A stretch of 64,000 nucleotides of DNA. Source: Pseudoips prasinana. Lineage: Eukaryota; Arthropoda; Insecta; Lepidoptera; Nolidae. The stretch lies in the NCBI GenBank assembly GCA_951640165.1, contig OX621238.1:31334001-31398000 (forward strand). The letters are read 5' to 3'. Below are positions 11,263 through 20,346 of the stretch, in pieces. A program made the translations under genes and the position numbers. Positions within the stretch are counted from its first letter, which is position 1, and each line of letters begins with the position of its first letter. Under the pieces are notes generated by a model that was not told the origin of the DNA, ran no database searches, and worked only from the letters and a program-made list of their open reading frames with translations.

Positions 11263-11263
11263 G

Positions 11264-11463
11264 TGCTAGACTACTGTGCCCCGCGGTTGTACCCGCGTTA
11301 AACTTTATAACTTATAGCCTATTTAATCCAGGGTGCCAGCTAACTTCATACCAAATTTTATTAAAATCGCTCCAGCCGATTCGCCGTCAAGAAATAACAA
11401 ACATACACACTCACACAGTCAAACACTCACAAACTTTCGCCTTTATAATATTTATTAGTGTGA
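11264..11463 (-). mobile_element. Lep1-like Helitron (minus)
   Basis: The reverse complement reads through ATATTATAAAGGCGAAAGTT, the GTTTGTTATTTCTTGACGGC region and CCAAATTTTATTAAAATCGC. It ends with the ACCCGCG/CGCGGGG hairpin and ACAGTAGTCTAG. Full-length layout, moderately diverged. Confidence 0.75.
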
Positions 11464-11464
11464 T

Positions 11465-11975
11465 AGGATGGCAAACGTGCTGTGCTGATGGTAATTGATC
11501 AGCGCCACCCATGGACACATTTTAAATGCATCTAGTTAGATAAATAATATGTTGCAGGTCATACAGTAGAGGATTTCTTAGCAGAAAGCTTAGGCTGACA
11601 TCAGACTGCAACGGTTTGTAGGTACTGGGTTTGCTACTTCCATTTGATAGTACAACATTTTTCTTTGTACATTAGTAATTTCAATTAAAATGAATAGCAA
11701 GCTACGGTTACATCCAAAGATGTAAGATTGGCTCTCTGAACATATGGAAAATTTAAGCTCAAAGCATATGTGACTCATTAGATGGAGTCATAATATGTAT
11801 ATGCTTTGAACACGACGAAACACTATAAAATGATATCGGACTTAAACCAGAAGGTAGTAAGCAGTATATGCAATCTTACTTATAAGCGAAAACTTTCCTA
11901 AGTGAAGGTTTTTAGCAAATAATAAATCGGTAATTTTGTATTTTAAATTGTTTTTATTTATCTAAAGCAGCATTT
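11465..11975. other. Non-coding stretch, nothing recognised
   Basis: Short ORFs only, without recognisable motifs. It ends where the RT reading frame at about 11985 begins. Confidence 0.4.
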
Positions 11976-11984
11976 AATGGCATT

Positions 11985-13154
11985 GTACACAAATGTAATT
12001 ACAGACCCATCTCTCTGGCAACTATTACAGCCAAGGTATTGGACAGTCTGCTTAATTCCCACTTAACTGATCACATTAACTTGCGTTGTGCACAATGCGG
12101 CTTTAGAACCGGACTCTCCACTGAAAGTGCTATTCTGGGACTTAAGCATACTGTCCGATATTACACAGATAGAAAAACACCAGTCTACGCGTGCTTCCTA
12201 GACCTTTCGAAGGCATTTGACCGGGTAAACTATAACAAGCTCTGGGAGAAGCTGGAACGCACAGGCGTAGCTGGTGAGTGCACTAATATTTTAAAATATT
12301 GGTATTCACACCAAATTAACCAGGTCAAGTGGGGTAGTGCTATGTCTGACGAGTTTGGACTAACCTGTGATGTAAGACAGGGTGGTCTATCCTCGCCTAT
12401 ACTGTTTAACCTGTACATGGATCAATTAGTTGGGGACCTCAGTAGCTTACATGTAGGATGTTACATAGACGGAGTATGTGTCAGCAATATAAGCTACGCA
12501 GACGATCAGGTACTTCTGGCCCCTACCCCGAATGCTTTGAGGATTTTGATCGAGACTTGTGAAAAATATGCCGATTCACATGATCTCCAGTATAACGGCA
12601 TCAAGAGCGAGATCCTCATCTTTAAGGCTGGATTAAAATATGATCCTACAGATGTTCCAGTAATATTACTCAAAGGGTTACCCCTAAAGAGAGTTAACAC
12701 CTTTAAGTACCTAGGACATATTATAACTTCAGACCTTAAAGATGATGATGACATTGAAAGGGAACGGAGGGCGCTGGCAGTGAGGAGCAATATGCTGGCC
12801 CGTAGATTTACACGGTGTAGCAAGGAGGCTAAAATAACACTATTCAAAGCCTATTGCCAATCCTTCTACACCTGTGGCCTGTGGATAAGGTATACGCTCC
12901 GAGCTTATAACGCCCTCCGAGTTCAATATAATAATGGGTTCAGAGTGCTGTTGGGACTATCGAGGCGCTGCAGCGCGTCCGGAATGTTTGCGGAGGCCTA
13001 TACAGATGGATTCCACGCAATCATCCGCAAGAGAATCGCATCGATACTTCACAGAACACGCAATAGTCACAATAGCATTCTGAAAACATTTTCTGTGCGG
13101 TATGACAGCCCAATAATAAGCCACTGGGTGGCTAAAGTAATAGGCGCTGCTTGA
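11985..13154 (+). CDS. Non-LTR reverse transcriptase, 5'-truncated
   Basis: An uninterrupted frame of about 390 codons starts inside the RT domain at CNYRPISLATITAKVLDSLL, just upstream of any usable start codon, and ends at the TGA at 13152-13154. RT boxes are FLDLSKAFDRVNY (catalytic Asp), CDVRQGGLSSPILFNLYMD and NISYADDQVLLA (catalytic YADD near 12495). A thumb and C-terminal domain follow. The endonuclease and RT N-terminal boxes are absent, so this is a 5'-truncated insertion. Having no stop in nearly 1.2 kb implies a fairly young copy. A short 3' UTR follows, ending in a TTA microsatellite tail (13247-13262). The clade is unclear. Confidence 0.8.
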   Translation, partial: VHKCNYRPISLATITAKVLDSLLNSHLTDHINLRCAQCGFRTGLSTESAILGLKHTVRYYTDRKTPVYACFLDLSKAFDRVNYNKLWEKLERTGVAGECTNILKYWYSHQINQVKWGSAMSDEFGLTCDVRQGGLSSPILFNLYMDQLVGDLSSLHVGCYIDGVCVSNISYADDQVLLAPTPNALRILIETCEKYADSHDLQYNGIKSEILIFKAGLKYDPTDVPVILLKGLPLKRVNTFKYLGHIITSDLKDDDDIERERRALAVRSNMLARRFTRCSKEAKITLFKAYCQSFYTCGLWIRYTLRAYNALRVQYNNGFRVLLGLSRRCSASGMFAEAYTDGFHAIIRKRIASILHRTRNSHNSILKTFSVRYDSPIISHWVAKVIGAA

Positions 13155-13246
13155 TTGTAATTTTAGATTATTATTAATTTACTAACATAGGATACAAGAC
13201 CGCTTACTAACAAAATATGGATGAATTTAAAATCTGAAATAAATGT

Positions 13247-13262
13247 TTTTATTATTATTATT
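13247..13262. repeat. TTA microsatellite at junction of two retroelements
   Basis: A (TTA)n run that is at once the 3' tail of the plus-strand RT element and the 3' boundary of the minus-strand R4/Dong element. Dong-type elements are known to insert into TAA/TTA repeats. Confidence 0.7.
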
Positions 13263-13264
13263 AT

Positions 13265-16200
13265 GTCTTTTATTCCATGTCATTCTTATTTTATACATTT
13301 ACAAATATATAGTTACAAAAAAATATATTTATAAATATAAAAAATAGACATCCAATCGGCAACGGGAGCAGGGTCCATGCTACCGATGGTCAAGGCTCCA
13401 GAGAGAGGAACCTCCTCACAATACGCGCCGTCTCCAGAATAACTGCCTTCTGAACCTGACCCTGGACCCAACTGCCTAACGCGAGCCTCTTAAGGTGATG
13501 GTCGAGGCTCTTGGCAATCAAACCATGGGCAGAAACGACAATCGGTACAATGATCGCCGAGTCGACGTCCCACATGTCAACAACCTCGCGTGCTAGGTCA
13601 AGGTATTTAATTTCCTTGTCTTTTTCAGCTTTCACAAGGTTGTCATCATGTGGGACAGCAACATCGACGATCACTGCCCGGCGCTCTTGGCGATCCACCA
13701 TCACAATATCAGGCTTATTGGCAACAATAGTCCTATCTGTGATGATGGATCTGTCCCAGTACAATGTGACACGGCCATTCTCCAGTATTGTCTCTGGAAC
13801 GTATCTGTAGTACGGCACCTCCGACGTCACAAGGTTGTACCGCAGAGCAAGTTGCTGATGGATTATCCTGGCCACTTGATCGTGCCTGTGCAAATACTCA
13901 CCATTAGCAAGACGGGAGCAACCAGAAATTATATGTCTGAGGGATTCCCCAGGGCGGTGACATGCCCGACAAATGTCAACAGTACCATCCCTCAGTATAA
14001 ATCTCCGGTAGTTATTCGTCATTACTACTTCGTCAGTAATTGCACAGACAAAACCCTCGGTTTCCGCAAAAAGGTCACCGAACCGTAGCCAGGCTACTGA
14101 TGCTGTTAAGTCTACATCTGGCCCGTGCAGGGCCTTGTAAAATCTGCCATGAAGTTACTTGCTCTGCCATACCTCCTTGCGGTCACTGGTACTAAGTACC
14201 GCAGGTTGACGCCAGTTAGTTTTGGCTAAGGATAGAGCGGTGAATCCATTGTCCACGGCGATCACGTCCGCATGCACACCCACACTATTATGTAGGAAAT
14301 AGTTTCTAAGATTATACAGCTCACGGTTATGCAGAGTTTTAGCATTTAAAAAGCCACGACCACCACATTTCTGTGGGATGTACAATCTCATCACAGAAGA
14401 GCGGGGATGATGCATCCGATGTGATGTCAGCCGCGTTCGGACTGTTCGGTCCAGGGCGTCTAGCTCAGTTTGAGTCCACTTGAGTATTTCAAAGGAGTAC
14501 AACAAGACTGGCATGACCCAGCCATTGTAAGCACGCACCTTGTTCCCTCCCGACAATAGGCTTTTCAGCACTTTTTTCAAGCGGCCCAAGAAGCGCCCCC
14601 GCAATGACTCCTTCATGTCAGCCTCTTTGATGCCTAAAGCCTGTGACATACCCAAGTACTTGTAGGTTTCGGTTGCAGAGAGGGTTACTAAGTTAATGGA
14701 AGCTGAGAGTTGGGTGCCCTCAGATTCCACTATCTTCCCTCGTTTTGCATGCATGACTGCACATTTGTCAATACCAAACTCCATTGTGATAGAGTTACTG
14801 AAGTTTTCTGTGAGCTTCAGTAACGCTGACAAGTGAAGATTGCTAGAGGCAAATAACTTTAAGTCATCCATGTAAAGGAGGTGTGATATTACTTGTCCTC
14901 CTCTCCGCAGTCGATAACCTAACCCAGAATCCTCTAGTAGTGTGCTCAGAGGGTTCAGAGCCAGGCAAAACCACAATGGGCTCAAACTGTCGCCCTGAAA
15001 GATTCCCCGTTCTATCCTTATAGGCTCACCGTTCCCCAAGGTCTAGCGAGATCCTGGATAAAGAAGGACCGTACTCCACTGCTCCATACATGTCCTCAGG
15101 AAGGTACGTAAAATTGTATTTATTTTATACAATTCCAGCACTCTCATAAGCCAAGTATGGGGCACGGAGTCATAGGCCTTCTTGTAATCTATCCAGCATG
15201 TCGACAGATCTTTTCGGTTTCGGCGTGCCTGCTGGCAAATGGCCGTGTCAATAAGAAGCAATTCCTTAGTACCGCGGGACCCATTCCTACATCCATTTTG
15301 AGCTGTAGATATAATTGCATTTCTTGATTGCAGATTTTGGTTTTTAATATTGATGTTAAAATTTTGTACATGGTTGGAAGACATGTAATTGGTCTATAGT
15401 TCTTGGGTTCCGCGGTACTACCTGACTTATGGATCAAGTGGGTTACACCTGTGGTCATAAATTGTGGGAGCGAACCTGACTCTAAAGCCGACTGGAATTT
15501 GATAGCCAAATATTCGTGCGAGCTACATAGCCATTTTAACCAAAAATTGTGCAGTCCATCTGGCCCTGGAGATTTCCAGTTAGACAAACGGTAGACTGCA
15601 CTAGCTACGTCGTCGGTTGTGATAGAAGTACTATTCATTTCTTCAATAGGCTCACACACACGTTTAACGACCCCCATCCAATCGCCCTCGGAGTGAGCGA
15701 TGGGTACCGACCAGATATTACGCCAGAAAGATATCATGGCGTCACTATCTGGCCGGGGCCTATCGCCGTTAGTCCGTTGTTCAGTCTGCTCCCACAATTT
15801 ATATACCCTATCTCTGGTCCTTTTGGAATTTGTGGTTTTGGGAATATCGATCCACGCGTTTTTTATATCTCCGAATACGACTAGCCCATGCATAATTTTT
15901 TTGTTTATAGAAATCTATGCGCTCTGTAACATGTGATATGTAATCGCGGGGACTGATATCAGTCCCCATAAACCTTCTTTACAAAGCGCATGACTCGAGG
16001 ACGGGTGTTACCCTCTTGAAAGGATCGAAGCTTGTCAATGAGCACCCTAGCCTCACGGATACGCCGTTCAATCCTGCACTGCCAGGTCGGTACAGCAGAT
16101 CTCGGTCGTGTAGCTCCGTTATAATCAGGGAACTTGACACGTGCTACACGACATGCGGTAATAGCCCCGCAATACAGGAGAAAATGCATATCCGTTAGGT

Positions 16201-17236
16201 CTTCACTAGTGGCAAAGTATTCCGCCATTATCGAATCTAGGGTGCACACTAATGTTTTATTTTTATTATGCATGGGCAAGCGCGGCAACCGTGGTTTGAG
16301 ATGGTTTGCCGTGGACCGATATTCTCGAACCACAACCTCAAAGGTGCTTCTTATTTCATTGTACATACTACTTACGTCAGTAGTCATATCATCCCCATCG
16401 TCGCCCGCACTAGCGACAGAATGCGGTGGGGCCCTGGTGGATGTTTGGGCCACGGGCGGGACGGGAACAATACGGCTATTGAGGGCCTCCGAGCGCAGCT
16501 GATCAAGCACGGTATCATTCAACATATGATTACGCTGAATAACCCGTACCTGATCTGAAAGTCGCTGTGCCGATACGTTGACAGTTGGTTCAAGTTCCTG
16601 GAAAAAAGACAGCATTCGAGCACGATATGCAGTAAGTTGAGTACCCCCCTCTGTAGCCTCAAAATATGCGCGCATCACATTTTCATTAATGGAGTTAGTC
16701 CATCGCATGCGCTGCACATTACCACCGGGAGCGGGGACCCTGCTCGGGCCTGGTTGCCTCGTAAGTCCCAATTCTCGCGGTGGCCGGGCTCTTCGCCGCC
16801 GTATTGGTGGAGACGACGTCGGCGGAGAAACATATTCATCGTCATCGTTGTTCGCACTGGAGTTTGGCGAAACCACCACTGGGACGGTATCAAACGCTTG
16901 GGTGGTGGAGCGACGCGGCGATGATTCCGGGGGTCTTGCTCGTGCTCTCCGTCTGGTCAGCATATTTGGTTGTTTATAACATTATTGTCTGTATGGATAT
17001 GGATTTTCATTGTGATAGCTGTCACTTTCACTCATATCAAACTGTATGTAGTACCAACGTCGTTGCATATTTTAATTATTTCTTGTATTTTGTTGTATGT
17101 TAAAATTTAAAACAGATTTTACACAGTAATTTTAAGTTTGTAAGTAATATAATGTGAGAGATAATAATTTAAACAATAAATATTAAAAAAAATTGAAAAA
17201 ATAACAACCGTCACTACTGACAATCTTTTTTTTTTT

Positions 17237-17248
<12 letters not shown>
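13265..17248 (-). mobile_element. R4/Dong-clade non-LTR retrotransposon
   Basis: A nearly full-length minus-strand element of about 4 kb. It is bounded by TTA microsatellites at both ends (13247-13262 and 17250-17267), matching the TAA-repeat target preference known for Dong. The 5' UTR is roughly 16964-17228 and the 3' UTR 13265-13389. It carries one long protein with an N-terminal DNA-binding-like region, RT, CCHC finger and restriction-like endonuclease, now broken by frameshifts and stops. Confidence 0.75.
13390..16963 (-). pseudogene. R4/Dong polyprotein (RT + RLE endonuclease), broken
   Basis: The minus-strand protein starts MLTRRRARARPPESSPRR at 16963 with a disordered basic region and a Myb-like WTNSINENVMRAYFEA segment. 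RT follows: WKSPGPDGLHNFWLKW, PKNYRPITCLPTMYKI, CWIDYKKAYDSVPHTW, GIFQGDSLSPLWFCLA and the catalytic LLYMDDLKLFAS near 14867. The C-terminus has a CRACHRPGESLRHIISGC zinc knuckle and a PDIVMVDRQERRAVIVDVAV restriction-like endonuclease core, which together nick the target and prime reverse transcription. The frame changes near 15958, 15800 and 15370. In-frame stops occur at 15040-15042 and 14152-14154. Protein similarity continues smoothly across each break, so this is one decayed gene. Domain order is diagnostic of R4/Dong. Confidence 0.85.

Positions 17249-17267
<19 letters not shown>
17229..17267. repeat. Poly(T) then TTA microsatellite
   Basis: About twenty T residues, then seven TTA units, at the 5' boundary of the R4/Dong element. 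It mirrors the TTA run at 13247-13262. Confidence 0.8.
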
Positions 17268-17688
17268 CAGTTTCTTTAACACAGCTAGCGCCACTGAAGT
17301 AAGCGGATAAAACTTAGACTAATTAGAGTGCGTTCCACTTCTATCACTAAGTATTCAAATTATAGCACAGACATGAGATGAACCTTTGTCAAAAAAACTA
17401 TCCTTGTCTGTACTTTTGTTACTTATTCTTATAGAGCCAGAGAAACTCTTAAGAACCTTAAGTACTTAATGATAATCTCGTAGATTAAAGAAGGTTAGAC
17501 AAAGTAGGTGCTCTGGAAGGTTATTACAGTAAATGCTACTAGGTATTTTAAAAAACAACATTATCTACTGTCTCTATTAGAATATTTTTACTAAGCCTTA
17601 ATATTTTCACCGAAGTATCTGAAAATCCTTGAAATGTTTCGAATATATTTTTGTAACTTAACTTTATTTCCATGGTTTCATACTTATG
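17268..17688. other. Non-coding stretch, nothing recognised
   Basis: AT-rich sequence between the R4/Dong 5' boundary and a 5S-derived SINE. No gene or repeat was recognised. Confidence 0.4.
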
Positions 17689-17689
17689 G

Positions 17690-17906
17690 TATGGACAGTG
17701 GTTATGCTAGTGCCAGAGTTGTTCAAGCCGTCCAGTAGGGCTCTAACATGGCTTAACGACTGTTGCCTAGTGACTACCACCGGGACCGATAGCTTAACGT
17801 GTCTTCCGAAGCACGAAGACGCTTAGTAATTAAACCGCTTTGGTGGTCATCCATTAATGGCCTGATCGCAAGCATAGTTGCTTAACCTCGACTATCATTT
17901 ACGGAC
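17690..17906 (-). repeat. 5S-rRNA-derived SINE (minus)
   Basis: The minus strand reads GAGGTTAAGCAACTATGCTT, then GGATGACCACCAAAG, corresponding to the A-box/C-box part of 5S rRNA. A unique body follows (CAACAGTCGTTAAGCCATG, GACGGCTTGAACAACTCTGG). The same body follows the 5S-like head at 46563-46795 and 53778-53958, which defines a SINE family. This copy is diverged in the 5S head. Confidence 0.75.
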
Positions 17907-17933
17907 CGGTGAGAGCAATGGATGCTCTCACCG
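17907..17933. repeat. Perfect 11-bp hairpin
   Basis: CGGTGAGAGCA is perfectly inverted as TGCTCTCACCG around a 5-nt loop. It sits exactly at the 5' edge of the 5S-derived SINE. Confidence 0.7.
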
Positions 17934-18067
17934 AAGAAACTTTGTGTTGGTTGATTAACTTCGAATAATTATAAAATAAAAATAAAATAAAAAAAATAAA
18001 AAAGCCTTTTATTTCTTACAGAATTAAAACAAAATTTAAAACTTACTAACTATCTTATATTGTAAAT

Positions 18068-18842
18068 TCACTCTGCAAGAACCCCTCTGCAGGTAAAGGC
18101 CTCCTCCAATGCGATCCAGTCTTCTCTGGATTTTGCGGAATGCATCCAGCTGGGACTCGCTATGCGTTTAATCTCGTCCTCCCATCTGATCCGGGGTCTC
18201 CCTTTCTTTCTTTTGCCTACTGGTCCATTCCATGCAGTCACACATGTTGTCCATCGCTGATCTTGCAGCCGTGCGACATGTCCAGCCCACTTCCATTTTA
18301 ATGCCAGAGCTTGTGCGAGACCGTCTGTTGCTTTCGTGGAGTTTCGTATTTTAGAATGGCGTATTTTTTGTATTTTCTTTATGTTTAACATACTGCGTTC
18401 CATTCCGCGTTGGCAAGTTGTTATTCTGTTTCTTACGTTTTGATTAAACTTCCACGTCTGGCAAGCGTAGGTTAAACATGGTATAAGGCAAGAGTTCATA
18501 ACTTTGGTCTTTAGCCTGATTGGCATGTTGCTCTTAAATATCTCCTTTAAGCTCCAGTACTTATTCCATGTTAACTGTGCCCTGCGTTCGGCCTCTTGGT
18601 AGTTGCTTGTACTGTCGAAGCTAATTTGTTTGCCGAGGTATATGTAATGATCGGTATGTTTGAGAGCTTCGTCTTCGACAAATATTTGTATCTTGGTGCT
18701 GTTTGTCATTATCTTTGTTTTGGCAAGGTTCATTTCTAAACCAGCGAACTTGCTAGCTGTGTTTAATGACTCTACCATGTATTGTAACTCTGCACTTTTC
18801 TCTGATATCAGCACCAGATCGTCGGCGAAGCGTAGTATTCGT
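18068..18842 (-). pseudogene. RT C-terminal half of RTE/L1-like ORF2 (inverted)
   Basis: The minus strand opens abruptly at RILRFADDLVLISEKS, the catalytic FADD box. It continues through a thumb region (YIYLGKQISFDS), a cysteine-containing RLKTKVMNSCLIPCLTYACQ segment and a tail with WAGHVARLQDQRW and GRPRIRWEDEIKR, which is typical of RTE-like ORF2 C-termini. It ends at a stop near 18068. No RT sequence lies upstream of FADD on this strand. Instead the plus-strand 5' UTR and ORFs of an element begin right there. The plus-strand ORF2 at 20341-22493 stops a few residues before FADD, so the two pieces are complementary halves of what looks like one element type. A 3' UTR with an ATTTT-rich tail occupies about 17958-18067. 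Confidence 0.8.
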
Positions 18843-19518
18843 TTTTTCGGAGGAGAGGGCGCTGCAGTGCCAACGTTTGCTTCGGCTCCGCAGTTATTGT
18901 GTTTCTAAAATAAAAAAAAAGTGTTTCTACTCAGTGAATTGGACATAAGTGGCTAAATAATCAATAAACTGATATCATACATTGTGGGAAATGTTCATCG
19001 TGCAGTGAAAAACTAATAAAACAGTAAAATCATTACGGAAATAAATCGTCGTGTTGTGCGTTGCTACAAACATAATACCCAGTTTTTGAAGTTATACAGT
19101 GAAATACTAACTATAATACGAAACAAAGTGCGTAATATCTCCTTTAGAGCTAATCGTTTAATAAAATAGTGAAAAAATCATATATCGCAAAGTGACTTGC
19201 AAAATTATTCTACCACGAACATAAAGACACTAGCGGCATCTGTCGAAAGTTACCTGTACTACAAACCGTCTTCGACCCAACCGTTATCGCACTCAATAAC
19301 TTTCTCACTAATTCGGACTACGACCACGAGAGGGCACTACGTGTTCCATTATAACCAAGACTTTGTAAAAACATTCTAGAAATATAATAATATATACATA
19401 TATATGTATACAAAAAAAATAGATAAATATTAATAATAAAAAAGATAATAATAATATATTAATAAAAAAAAAAAAAAAAAAATAAAAGCATTAAGTATTT
19501 ACATATATATATAAAAAA
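18843..19518 (+). promoter_or_regulatory. Putative 5' UTR/promoter of ORF1-ORF2 element
   Basis: It starts GGAGGAGAGGGCGCTGCAGT, a GC-rich island in AT-rich DNA, and leads into about 600 bp of AT-rich leader before the ORF1 ATG at 19519. A full-length 5' end fits a non-LTR internal promoter. Several A-rich and T-rich runs (19400-19500) precede the ATG. Role inferred from position. Confidence 0.45.
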
Positions 19519-20340
19519 ATGGAACAAATCATGCAAGAGCTCCGAAAAATTCAGAAGGACCTTGACGAGCAAAGAAACGCAATAGAAAGGAGCGGTGAAA
19601 AAGTAACACAAAACATACACGACATTTTGGAAGATAAGTTTAAAATATTCAATGAAAAATATGAGATCCTCAAAGAAAAGTTGGACGACCAAGAAAAACG
19701 CCTCTATTTCCTAGAAAAACAGGCAAGAAAAAACAACGTTGTTTTTTTTGGAATTACAGAAACGGAAACATCTTACGCAATCCTAGAAAATAACATGATA
19801 AAATTCATCAAAGAACACTTCTCTCAAGAGTTGGATCGCCGGGATATTCAAGAAGTCAAAAGAATTGGTAAAAAAGGAGATAGACCTCGTCCAATCATTG
19901 TTACTTTTGTTTCACTTGGTGCAAAAATTGATATATTTAAACAAAAAAAAGTACTGAAAGATACAGGATACTACATAACCGAAGACTATCCAAGAAACAT
20001 CCTAGAGAAGAGAAAAAAGCTTCAAGAACAAGCAAAAATCGAAATAGAAAAAGGAAACTTTGTAAAAATAAAATACGACAAACTGGTAATTAGCGAAAAA
20101 AATAAAACAACTGGTCACAACAAAAGAATGCTCTCAATATCCCCAGAACCCTCAACCAGCAAAGGGACCCGTACAACTACAACAGCACAAGCAAATAAGA
20201 AAACTAAAAGCCAGTCATCATCAAAAAGACAATCAAGCTTATCTGAGGGTATTATAAAACCTGGCATAATGAATTACCTCGCCAAAAAGAACCCAAATAA
20301 CGTATCAGACCAACAAGACAACAAAAACGACAATATCTAG
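19519..20340 (+). CDS. Non-LTR ORF1 protein (coiled coil + RRM-like)
   Basis: Intact 273-residue ORF from ATG to TAG. Residues 1-75 are heptad-rich and highly charged (MEQIMQELRKIQKDLDEQR onward), a strong coiled coil predicted to trimerise. Residues about 76-140 (RKNNVVFFGITETETSY onward) look like an RRM-like fold with the VVFFGI strand. Residues 145-190 (TEDYPRNILEKRKKLQEQAK) match the C-terminal domain of L1-type ORF1 proteins. The last 70 residues are a basic, serine-rich tail. Such proteins bind element RNA as an RNP chaperone. The ORF is uninterrupted, unlike most neighbours. Its stop lies in the same frame as ORF2, with no intervening stop. Confidence 0.85.
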   Translation: MEQIMQELRKIQKDLDEQRNAIERSGEKVTQNIHDILEDKFKIFNEKYEILKEKLDDQEKRLYFLEKQARKNNVVFFGITETETSYAILENNMIKFIKEHFSQELDRRDIQEVKRIGKKGDRPRPIIVTFVSLGAKIDIFKQKKVLKDTGYYITEDYPRNILEKRKKLQEQAKIEIEKGNFVKIKYDKLVISEKNKTTGHNKRMLSISPEPSTSKGTRTTTTAQANKKTKSQSSSKRQSSLSEGIIKPGIMNYLAKKNPNNVSDQQDNKNDNI

Positions 20341-20346
20341 CAATCA
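20338..20346 (+). promoter_or_regulatory. UAG-CAA-UCA stop context (possible readthrough)
   Basis: The ORF1 stop codon TAG is followed by CAATCA, which fits the CAR-YYA consensus known from TMV-type stop-codon readthrough. The frame downstream is open for over 700 codons. Readthrough is inference; no expression data are available. Confidence 0.5.

Noticed and set aside
16016..17103. Several plus-strand ORFs over the R4/Dong N-terminus
   Set aside because: Shadows of the GC-rich minus-strand coding region.
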